Shown one piece after another: positions 1-5,084 of a stretch of DNA of 5,398 nucleotides. The DNA is from Bacillota bacterium (GTDB taxonomy: Bacteria > Bacillota > Clostridia > Lachnospirales > Lachnospiraceae). Below the pieces are notes generated by a model that had not been told where the DNA came from, did not search any database, and saw nothing but the letters and a program-made list of their open reading frames with translations. The stretch covers positions 1 through 5,398 of the forward strand of contig JAEZFH010000050.1 of NCBI GenBank assembly GCA_023437885.1. Direction: 5' to 3'. The translations under genes and the position numbers were made by a program. Every line of letters begins with the position of its first letter. The stretch's first letter is position 1.

Positions 1-1125
1 GGGCTGAACCGTCAGGTTATATGCTCTGGCAAGACGCGTAATGCTGTCGAGTAAAATTATGACGTCCTGTTTATGCTCCACAAGACGCTTTGCCCTCTCA
101 ATAACCATCTCGGATACCCGTTTATGGTTTTCCGGAAGCTCATCAAAGGTGGAATAGATAACCTCCACATTCTTTCCTTCTATGGATTCCTTGATATCCG
201 TTACTTCCTCGGGTCGTTCATCAATCAGCAGGATAATCAGCTTCATCTCCGGATGATTCCTGGTAACTGCCTTCGCTATCTGCTTCAGCAAAGTTGTCTT
301 ACCTGTCTTTGGCTGAGATACGATCATACCTCTCTGACCTTTACCGATGGGGGAAATCAGGTCCACCATTCTCATGGATACTCCCGCTCCCGGCGTCTCC
401 AGATGAATCCTGTCATTGGGGAAGACTGGCGTCATATCTTCAAAGCGTTTGCGCTTCTGCGCCTCTGCCGGATGGAAGCCATTCACACTTTTTACATATA
501 ATAATGCACTGAATTTTTCATTCTGGTTGCGGATCTTCGTATTGCCTGCAACAATATCACCGGTTTTCAGATTGAATCTTCGGATCTGTGCCGGGGACAC
601 ATAGACATCGTTTTCGCCTGGCAGATAATTATCACAACGGATGAAACCGTATCCATCCGGCAGCACCTCGAGAATTCCGACCTTAGTCTCTCCACTGTCA
701 AGTTGATCCACTTCATTCGAATTCGCTGACGGTCTTCTTTCCTCTCTTCCCGCAGTTGAATTCTGATCTGCCGGTTCTGCTATTTTGGGTTCTGTTACCC
801 TCGGTTCCGATGCTCTTGGCTCTGATACTCTTGGCTCTGATGCTCTTGGCTCTGTTAATTTAGATTCCGCAGCCCTCGGCTCTGTTGCCCTGGATTCTGT
901 TATTTTGGGTTCTGCTACCCTCGGCTCTGCTGCTTTGAGTTCTGTTACTTTGCGCTCTGTTGCTTTTGGTTCTGTCTTTTCAGTCGGAACCCGCTCATCA
1001 GAAGCTGTCTTCGCCAATGCCTCGGCAAGCTCGCTTTTCTTCATAGCAGAGATATTCTTTAGCCCCTTTTCTTTTGCTAACTCCCGCAGATTGGCAAGAG
1101 TCATTGAATCATACTGATTATTCAT
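1..1125 (-). CDS. rho: Transcription termination factor Rho (3' end beyond the window)
   Basis: Rho is a hexameric RNA-dependent ATPase/helicase that ends transcription. The frame is open from ATG at 1125 to position 1, giving 375 codons without a stop. Residues 6-40 form the Rho N-terminal helical domain (LANLRELAKEKG). Residues 51-115 are a low-complexity linker of E-P-R/K pentapeptides. A cold-shock-like RNA-binding domain begins near residue 150 (GILEVLPDGYGFIR). The ATPase domain carries Walker A PKTGKTT at 272-278, the acidic IDERPEEV segment after it, and Walker B VIILLD at 355-360, followed by SITRLARAYN. The R-loop and C-terminus, which I expect to be about 100 residues, lie outside the window. 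The start is supported by an AGGGG ribosome site 8 nt upstream. Transcription is divergent from the malic enzyme gene. The assignment is firm; the linker is the unusual part. Confidence 0.97.
   Translation of the reverse strand, partial: MNNQYDSMTLANLRELAKEKGLKNISAMKKSELAEALAKTASDERVPTEKTEPKATERKVTELKAAEPRVAEPKITESRATEPRAAESKLTEPRASEPRVSEPRASEPRVTEPKIAEPADQNSTAGREERRPSANSNEVDQLDSGETKVGILEVLPDGYGFIRCDNYLPGENDVYVSPAQIRRFNLKTGDIVAGNTKIRNQNEKFSALLYVKSVNGFHPAEAQKRKRFEDMTPVFPNDRIHLETPGAGVSMRMVDLISPIGKGQRGMIVSQPKTGKTTLLKQIAKAVTRNHPEMKLIILLIDERPEEVTDIKESIEGKNVEVIYSTFDELPENHKRVSEMVIERAKRLVEHKQDVIILLDSITRLARAYNLTVQP
781..975 (-). repeat. 15-bp tandem repeat inside rho, 13 units
   Basis: Thirteen consecutive 15-bp units are in frame with rho and encode residues 51-115 as pentapeptides of the form [TSA]-E-[PSLR]-[KR]-[AVIL]. 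Units at the 3' side of the gene's repeat (plus-strand 781-855) are the most alike, for example SEPRA, SEPRV, SEPRA. Units nearer the start codon are more degraded (TELKA, TERKV). A partial unit (AEP) continues at 772-780. The product is proline-rich and has mixed charge, so it should be disordered. It sits between the N-terminal helical domain and the RNA-binding domain. The unit length is a multiple of three, so unit gain or loss would keep the reading frame. Confidence 0.93.
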
Positions 1126-1133
1126 AATGTCAG

Positions 1134-1138
1134 CCCCT
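1134..1138 (-). promoter_or_regulatory. Ribosome binding site of rho
   Basis: The minus strand reads AAAAGGGGCTGACATT before the ATG at 1125. The AGGGG core lies 8 nt upstream of the start codon, which is normal spacing for Firmicutes. It supports this start. Confidence 0.75.
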
Positions 1139-1158
1139 TTTCTCTTAGATTGGATTCT

Positions 1159-1192
1159 CTTACGGAAATAGATACAGAAATGATACAGAAAT
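1159..1192 (-). repeat. Direct repeats in the rho leader
   Basis: On the rho-sense strand the 11-mer ATTTCTGTATC occurs twice back to back (1192-1182 and 1181-1171). One extra T follows, then a third, diverged copy, ATTTCCGTAAG (1169-1159). All lie within the predicted untranslated leader, 34-67 nt before the rho start codon. The copies are pyrimidine-rich with regularly spaced YC dinucleotides. The repeats are seen directly; any role is inference. Confidence 0.6.
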
Positions 1193-1242
1193 ACTTACGT
1201 TGATGGATTATCCCAAGATTATCCTAATTTGATACTACCGAT

Positions 1243-1271
1243 ATTATACACTAGATAAGATAGAATTTAAA
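1243..1271 (-). promoter_or_regulatory. Candidate vegetative promoter of rho
   Basis: On the minus strand a perfect TATAAT -10 box (1248-1243) lies 17 bp from TTTAAA (1271-1266), which matches the -35 consensus at four of six positions. Transcription would start near 1236 and give a leader of roughly 110 nt before the rho ATG. This is the best housekeeping-type promoter for rho in the intergenic region. It was found by eye and is not proven. Confidence 0.55.
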
Positions 1272-1392
1272 GTGTTTTCTTTTGTGCGTTTATTCCTATT
1301 TTTTCCCTTTTATTTGTTCAAAATAACCAATAATACCCATATGCGATCACAAAATATTTAATCTGTACGGATATTTCCCGAAGGTCTTCTAC

Positions 1393-1421
1393 TTGATTAA
1401 CTTTTTTTATAGTGTTATGAT
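1393..1421 (+). promoter_or_regulatory. Candidate promoter of the malic enzyme gene
   Basis: TTGATT (1393-1398) and TATGAT (1416-1421) are separated by 17 bp and match the housekeeping -35 and -10 boxes at four and five of six positions. The start would be near 1428, leaving a leader of about 84 nt. The odd-length palindrome GTTAT-G-ATAAC (1414-1424) covers the -10 box and could be an operator half-site pair. TTGAAT at 1435-1440 followed by TATTAA at 1457-1462 (16-bp spacing) is a weaker alternative. Confidence 0.42.
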
Positions 1422-1474
1422 AACTGTAACCAATTTGAATAAATTTATATTAAATGTATTAATGAAGCTATAAA

Positions 1475-1491
1475 ATGTATAATTATAACAT
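1475..1491 (+). promoter_or_regulatory. Near-perfect palindrome containing TATAAT, upstream of the malic enzyme gene
   Basis: ATGTATAATTATAACAT is an almost perfect inverted repeat; removing one A from the right arm gives a perfect 16-bp palindrome. It contains TATAAT at 1478-1483, but the sequence 17 bp upstream (TGTATT) is a poor -35 box. It ends 5 bp before the ribosome binding site. It could be a second -10 element, an operator, or chance in AT-rich DNA. Confidence 0.28.
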
Positions 1492-1496
1492 ACAGC

Positions 1497-1503
1497 AAGG
1501 TGG
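1497..1503 (+). promoter_or_regulatory. Ribosome binding site that fixes the malic enzyme start
   Basis: AAGGTGG lies 8 nt before ATG at 1512. An in-frame GTG at 1500 falls inside this element and so cannot be the start it serves. The annotated start is therefore 1512. Confidence 0.8.
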
Positions 1504-1511
1504 ATAATAGC

Positions 1512-2669
1512 ATGAATGTGAATGAACAAGCTTTAAAAATGCACGAAGCATGGAATGGAAAACTGGAAATCAGTTCAAAGTGTCCGGTAAAATCCAGAGA
1601 GGATCTGTCTCTGGCCTATACTCCCGGAGTTGCAGCACCCTGTCTGGCTATTGCAAGGGATAAGGCGGAAGCCTACCGCTATACGATGAAGGCCAATACC
1701 ATCGCCGTTGTTTCCGACGGCAGTGCCGTCCTGGGACTCGGAAATATCGGGCCCTATGCAGCAATGCCGGTAATGGAGGGGAAGTCGGTTCTATTCAAGG
1801 AATTCGGCGGGGTGAATGCCATCCCCATCTGCCTTGATACACAGGATACCGAAGAAATTATCCGGACGATCACTGCCATTGCTCCCGGCTTCGGAGGAAT
1901 TAATCTGGAGGATATTTCTGCACCCAGATGCTTTGAGATTGAGAACCGCCTGAAAGAACAATTGGATATTCCCGTATTCCACGATGACCAGCACGGTACT
2001 GCCATTGTGGTTCTGGCGGCTGCCATCAATGCCCTCAAGGTAACCGGTAAGGGAAAGGAAGAATGTAAAATCGTAGTAAACGGTGCAGGCTCTGCCGGAT
2101 TGGCCATATCAAAGCTTCTGCTCACCTATGGCTTCAAGCACCTGACCCTGTGCGATATTAATGGTATTCTGTCCAGCGAATATAAAAACCTGAATTGGAT
2201 GCAGGAGCAGATGCTCCAGTTCACCAATCTTGAGAATAAAACCGGTACCCTGGCAGATGCCCTGGTTGGTGCCGATTTGTTTGTGGGTGTATCCGCACCG
2301 AATATTGTAACCCGAGACATGGTAGCCTCCATGAATCAGGATGCCATCATCTTTGCGATGGCAAATCCCACCCCCGAGATTATGCCGGATCTTGCCAAGG
2401 AGGCCGGTGCCCGGATTGTTGCCACAGGACGCTCGGATTTTCCGAATCAGGTAAACAATGTTGTAGCCTTTCCCGGTATCTTCTGCGGAGCCTTGGAGGG
2501 AAGAGCCACACAGATTACAGACGGGATGAAGCTAGCTGCAGCAGAGGCAATCGCTGCCCTGGTGTCTGATGAGGAACTGGAGGAAGACAATATCATGCCC
2601 CAGCCCTTCGATCCCAGAGTATGCGCTGTGGTAAGCGCTGCAGTTATGGCAAATATCAGAAGGGAATGA
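1512..2669 (+). CDS. NAD(P)-dependent malic enzyme, short bacterial form
   Basis: This cytosolic enzyme oxidatively decarboxylates malate to pyruvate and CO2, reducing NAD+ or NADP+. The 385-residue product has the usual length of the short Firmicute form (YtsJ-like) and lacks the phosphotransacetylase-like tail of long MaeB proteins. Visible motifs are SLAYTPGVA with the probable catalytic Tyr36, DGSAVLGLGNIGP (69-81), EGKSVLFKEF with the probable catalytic Lys91, NLEDISAPRCFEIE with metal-ligand candidates Glu133 and Asp134, and FHDDQHGTA (156-163). The Rossmann loop GAGSAG is at 191-196 and FAMANPTPEI at 281-290. Whether NAD or NADP is preferred cannot be told from the sequence. It is divergent from rho, and only 5 bp separate its stop from the next gene, so the two are probably co-transcribed. 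No frameshift or missing motif is seen. Confidence 0.95.
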   Translation: MNVNEQALKMHEAWNGKLEISSKCPVKSREDLSLAYTPGVAAPCLAIARDKAEAYRYTMKANTIAVVSDGSAVLGLGNIGPYAAMPVMEGKSVLFKEFGGVNAIPICLDTQDTEEIIRTITAIAPGFGGINLEDISAPRCFEIENRLKEQLDIPVFHDDQHGTAIVVLAAAINALKVTGKGKEECKIVVNGAGSAGLAISKLLLTYGFKHLTLCDINGILSSEYKNLNWMQEQMLQFTNLENKTGTLADALVGADLFVGVSAPNIVTRDMVASMNQDAIIFAMANPTPEIMPDLAKEAGARIVATGRSDFPNQVNNVVAFPGIFCGALEGRATQITDGMKLAAAEAIAALVSDEELEEDNIMPQPFDPRVCAVVSAAVMANIRRE

Positions 2670-2674
2670 GCAGG

Positions 2675-3613
2675 ATGTGGGATCAAAAGAGGTATCATTC
2701 CCTGGATTATGAATTAAAGAAGCTTTATGGCAGGAAGGTTTATAAACTCTCTCTGAACGGGGGCATGACCTGTCCAAACCGGGACGGCACTCTGGACAGC
2801 CGGGGCTGCATCTTCTGCTCCCAAGGGGGGTCCGGAGATTCTGCCGCGGGTTTTCGTTCCGATATCACCCGCCAAATCGAGGAGGCCAAGCAGCAGGTAG
2901 CCCGTAAAATTCCAGGTCCGGGGGATGCAAGCTATATTGCCTATTTTCAGGCCTATACCAATACTTATGCACCTGTAGAATATCTTCGTTCTATTTTTCA
3001 TGAGGCGATTCGTCATCCGGAAATCGTCCTATTATCCATTGCAACCAGACCGGACTGCATCGATCAGGAAATTCTTAATCTGCTGGTTGAACTATCACAG
3101 ATCAAGCCGGTATGGATCGAGCTGGGACTCCAGACAATTCACGAAGAAACTGCTGCCTTTCTACGCCGCGGATATCCTCTCCCTGTCTTTGAGGGCTGTG
3201 TAAGCCGTCTTCATGCCTGCGGTATTCCGGTAATTGTCCACACCATTCTGGGCTTGCCAAAGGAGTCAAAACATGATATGTTAAAAACCATGGAATATCT
3301 GTCGAAGCTTCCAATCCAGGGTATTAAACTGCAGCTATTGCATATATTAAAGGGAACGGATCTTGGACAGCTCTATGAAGAAGACCGGCTGGGCAGCGAT
3401 ATGTCATTGGACGAATATGTAGATACCGTTATCTGCTGCATCGAGCATCTTCCGCAGGATATCGTTATCCACCGGATTACCGGAGACGGACCCGGAAAGC
3501 TGCTGCTTTCCCCCGCCTGGAGCCGTAATAAGAAGTTAGTAATGAACCGGATACACAGCCGGATGAAGGAAAGAGATACCTATCAGGGAAAATACGCCGC
3601 CGTTCCATCATAG
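2675..3613 (+). CDS. ytqA: YtqA/MnmL-family radical SAM enzyme (TIGR01212), probable tRNA wobble-uridine modification
   Basis: The product is 312 residues, the normal length for the YtqA/YhcC group. The cluster-binding cysteines have the family's wide spacing: Cys33 in GGMTCPNRDGT, then Cys45 and Cys48 in GCIFC. Further family signatures are YFQAYTNTYAP (90-100), SIATRPDCID (121-130), IELGLQT (148-154) and HRITGDGP (266-273). Members of the YtqA subgroup (MnmL) in Bacillus subtilis and Streptococcus mutans take part in making mnm5s2U at tRNA position 34, usually with the methylase MnmM. No mnmM lies in this window, so this role is transferred from family knowledge. The start at 2675 is chosen because AGAAGGG (2658-2664) is 10 nt upstream. 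ATG at 2666, which overlaps the previous stop as ATGA, is an alternative adding three residues. Coupling to the malic enzyme gene is likely. Confidence 0.9.
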   Translation: MWDQKRYHSLDYELKKLYGRKVYKLSLNGGMTCPNRDGTLDSRGCIFCSQGGSGDSAAGFRSDITRQIEEAKQQVARKIPGPGDASYIAYFQAYTNTYAPVEYLRSIFHEAIRHPEIVLLSIATRPDCIDQEILNLLVELSQIKPVWIELGLQTIHEETAAFLRRGYPLPVFEGCVSRLHACGIPVIVHTILGLPKESKHDMLKTMEYLSKLPIQGIKLQLLHILKGTDLGQLYEEDRLGSDMSLDEYVDTVICCIEHLPQDIVIHRITGDGPGKLLLSPAWSRNKKLVMNRIHSRMKERDTYQGKYAAVPS

Positions 3614-3697
3614 TAACTTTTTATGAACCGTCCGTTTCTCCGGGATTTACTGAATGGTTATGAGAGCACTACATTAGCCCCATCTGAATGAAACAAT

Positions 3698-3753
3698 GGC
3701 AAGCGGCAAACCACTTGCCTTATGTTCACACGACAAGCGACGAACCGCTTGCC
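3698..3753 (+). repeat. Two tandem related hairpins upstream of the DUF4364 gene
   Basis: Two 22-nt imperfect inverted repeats lie at 3698-3719 and 3732-3753, 34 bp apart. Each is followed by a matching TATGTT. The first has a GGCAAG/CTTGCC stem, the second a CAAGCG/CGCTTG stem, each with a four-base loop. The two units agree at 24 of 29 positions, and every difference is a transition. The left arm of the first (GGCAAGCGG, 3698-3706) is the exact complement of the right arm of the second (CCGCTTGCC, 3745-3753), so a single larger hairpin is an alternative fold. The pair ends 7 nt before the ribosome binding site. No T-run follows, so this is not an ordinary terminator. The rest of the gap from 3614 holds nothing I can assign. 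Confidence 0.7.
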
Positions 3754-3760
3754 CTATGTT

Positions 3761-3767
3761 AAGGAGG
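3761..3767 (+). promoter_or_regulatory. Strong ribosome binding site that fixes the DUF4364 start
   Basis: AAGGAGG is the full consensus and lies 6 nt before ATG at 3774. An in-frame ATG at 3696 would read through both hairpins and has no ribosome site, so the start at 3774 is preferred. Confidence 0.9.
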
Positions 3768-3773
3768 TCTACA

Positions 3774-4298
3774 ATGCAGTCTGATACCTTTATGTTATAT
3801 AAGCTTATGATAATCTATATTCTCAGCAGGGTTAACTTCCCCTTGACAAATGCCCAATTAACAGCGTTTATTCTGGAAAAGGAATATACCAATTATTTTA
3901 ACATTCAAAGAGCCCTTTCCGAATTGATCGACGATTCCTATATCGATACCAAGACCATCCGTAACAGCACCCTGTACCGCATTACCGACAGCGGAATGGA
4001 AACTCTGCTCCTCTTTGACAATATGATTTCTTCCGGAATTAAGGAAGATATCGAAGCCTATCTCCTGGAGAACAAATACGAGCTTCAGGAAGAGGTCTCA
4101 ACACAGGCCGAATTCTATCAGGTAAAAAAGGGCGAGTATGCGGCACACCTGAGTGTAGTGGAACGGGAAGCCTCCATTATCGATCTGACCCTGCTTGTAC
4201 CGACAGAAGAGGAAGCCGCCAGCCTTTGTAACAACTGGAAGGAAAAAAGCTCCGATGTTTATGCGTATCTGATGTCTGCCTTATTGGAAAGCAAATAA
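3774..4298 (+). CDS. DUF4364 family protein, predicted winged-helix fold
   Basis: The product is 174 residues and acidic, with no signal peptide or clear membrane segment, so it should be cytosolic. The N-terminal part (about residues 8-80) has the layout of a winged-helix domain: helices at YKLMIIYILSRV and NAQLTAFILEK, a helix with NIQRALSELIDDSYI, then a wing-like TLYRITDSGMETLLLF. This resembles PadR/MarR-type regulators and suggests a DNA-binding role. The C-terminal half (about 85-174) has helical and strand-like segments such as LSVVEREASIIDLTLLVPTEEEA. The family has no established function that I know of, and I do not assign a target. It follows the radical SAM gene by 160 bp and converges on ysxC with a 2-bp gap between stop codons. 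The two hairpins in its leader could control its expression. Confidence 0.85.
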   Translation: MQSDTFMLYKLMIIYILSRVNFPLTNAQLTAFILEKEYTNYFNIQRALSELIDDSYIDTKTIRNSTLYRITDSGMETLLLFDNMISSGIKEDIEAYLLENKYELQEEVSTQAEFYQVKKGEYAAHLSVVEREASIIDLTLLVPTEEEAASLCNNWKEKSSDVYAYLMSALLESK

Positions 4299-4300
4299 AC

Positions 4301-4936
4301 CTACTGTGTAATTTCCGGCTCCTCCCGGCTGTTCTGCTGTTCCTCCTGTGCCGGAAAACAGATCTCTTCGATGCAGGCCCAGATTTCCTCCCTGCCCTGC
4401 TTTGATGTGGCAGAAAAGGGTAAGATTCTTGTTCCGGGAATCACCTGAAGACCTTCCTTGATTATTTTCACCTGCTTCTGTACCTGGCTGCGGTTAATCT
4501 TATCCAGCTTCGTTGCTATAATTACCGGATGAAAGCCCTGGTAAACAATCCAATCATACATATTCTTATCATTCGCAGAAGGCTCATGCCGTATGTCAAG
4601 CAGCAGAAATATTACTTTCAGCTGTTTGGAGCTCCTCAGATATTTCTCAATCATTTTGCCCCATTTTTCCTTTATTGTCCCGGATACCTTGGCATAGCCA
4701 TATCCCGGCAGATCCACATAATAGAGCGCCTCATTAATATTATAGAAATTAATTGTCTGTGTCTTTCCCGGCTGCGACGAGGTCCTCGCCAATGATTTAC
4801 GGTTCATAAGGGCGTTAATCAGGGAGGATTTGCCTACATTGGATTTCCCGGCAAAGGCCACCTCCGGTTTATCGTTCTCCGGCAGTACACTGGTAATCCC
4901 GCATACTGTTTCAAGATTTACACTTTTTATAATCAT
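4301..4936 (-). CDS. ysxC: Ribosome biogenesis GTP-binding protein YsxC/YihA (EngB)
   Basis: This small essential GTPase of the TrmE-Era-EngA-YihA group assists assembly of the large ribosomal subunit. The 211-residue product shows all G motifs: G1 GKSNVGKSS (30-38), the G2 region QPGKTQTINFY (55-65), G3 DLPGYG (75-80), G4 TKLD (142-145) and G5 SAT (175-177). Bacillus YsxC is about 195 residues; the extra length here is a Gln/Glu-rich acidic tail from about residue 195 on. The start at 4936 is preferred because GAGGA lies 5 nt upstream. An ATG at 4948 overlaps that site and has none of its own. The gene lies downstream of clpX on the same strand and its stop faces the DUF4364 stop. I see no good promoter of its own. 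Confidence 0.95.
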   Translation of the reverse strand: MIIKSVNLETVCGITSVLPENDKPEVAFAGKSNVGKSSLINALMNRKSLARTSSQPGKTQTINFYNINEALYYVDLPGYGYAKVSGTIKEKWGKMIEKYLRSSKQLKVIFLLLDIRHEPSANDKNMYDWIVYQGFHPVIIATKLDKINRSQVQKQVKIIKEGLQVIPGTRILPFSATSKQGREEIWACIEEICFPAQEEQQNSREEPEITQ

Positions 4937-4941
4937 ACTTT

Positions 4942-4946
4942 TCCTC
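4942..4946 (-). promoter_or_regulatory. Ribosome binding site that fixes the ysxC start
   Basis: GAGGA on the minus strand lies 5 nt before ATG at 4936. The upstream in-frame ATG at 4948 is part of the sequence ATGAGGAAAAGTATG, so the two candidate starts share this element and only the inner one is served by it. Confidence 0.75.
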
Positions 4947-4991
4947 ATTTCTGCACTGCTTCAAAGATCTCATTTGCTGAAATACAATTTG

Positions 4992-5028
4992 CAATGCGGG
5001 GGCATGCCATCGCATTGCCCCCGCATTG
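4992..5028. repeat. Strong GC-rich hairpin between clpX and ysxC
   Basis: The arms CAATGCGGGGGC (4992-5003) and GCCCCCGCATTG (5017-5028) form a perfect 12-bp stem. Inside it ATGC (5004-5007) and GCAT (5012-5015) can add four more pairs with one bulged T and a four-base loop. The right arm belongs to a tandem 11-mer: GCATTGCCCCC (5012-5022) then GCATTGTCCCC (5023-5033). Neither strand has a T-run after the stem, so it does not fit a standard intrinsic terminator. It lies 56 nt before the ysxC start in the direction of transcription. It may act as a transcript processing or stabilising element, a weak attenuator, or a dispersed palindromic repeat. Confidence 0.75.
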
Positions 5029-5084
5029 TCCCCTTGTAATGTGGTCTGCTTATCCGATTCCGGAATTCTGCTGCCACCTCAAGT

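Larger units (their letters stand above)
1126..1511. other. Divergent intergenic region between rho and the malic enzyme gene
   Basis: This 386-bp stretch is strongly AT-rich and contains no credible gene on either strand. It should carry the promoters for both divergent genes; candidates are listed separately. The rho-proximal part (about 1126-1236) would be the rho leader RNA and holds short direct repeats with an 11-bp period: GATTATCC at 1206-1213 and 1217-1224, and GATACAGAAAT at 1171-1181 and 1182-1192. The middle (about 1275-1390) shows nothing I can assign. The right end holds two short palindromes in front of the malic enzyme gene. I see no intrinsic terminator and no tRNA or known riboswitch shape. 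Confidence 0.8.

Noticed and set aside
73..604. Plus-strand open frames opposite rho
   Set aside because: The minus strand encodes the Rho RNA-binding and ATPase domains here, with conserved motifs. The plus-strand frames show no recognisable family.
785..1117. Plus-strand open frame encoding a GSxxL repeat protein of 110 residues
   Set aside because: It is the antisense shadow of the 15-bp repeat inside rho. The frame is open only because the repeat is a multiple of three; rho on the other strand has clear domains.
2621..2674. Upstream ATG at 2621 for the radical SAM gene
   Set aside because: It would overlap the malic enzyme gene by 49 bp. The extra residues are not part of the family, and the ribosome site at 2658-2664 fits the start at 2675.
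1754..2777. Minus-strand open frames opposite the malic enzyme and radical SAM genes
   Set aside because: They overlap well-supported genes, have no family resemblance and no ribosome sites in sensible positions.
3698..3753. The tandem hairpins as a CRISPR remnant or intrinsic terminator
   Set aside because: There are only two units with no true spacers of typical length and no cas genes, and no T-run follows either stem.
3696..3773. Upstream ATG at 3696 for the DUF4364 gene
   Set aside because: The added 26 codons only translate the two hairpins, and the consensus ribosome site at 3761-3767 points to 3774.
4529..5039. Plus-strand open frames opposite ysxC and into the clpX-ysxC gap
   Set aside because: The ysxC frame has all G motifs. 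One of these frames runs through the GC-rich hairpin, which is unlikely for a real gene end.
4992..5040. The GC-rich hairpin as the clpX intrinsic terminator
   Set aside because: On the clpX-sense strand the stem is followed by CAAATTGTATTT and not a T-tract, so termination is not well supported, though partial attenuation remains possible.
5057..5066. 10-bp palindrome ATTCCGGAAT downstream of clpX
   Set aside because: It is short, isolated, and lies away from any promoter element, so chance is the simplest explanation.
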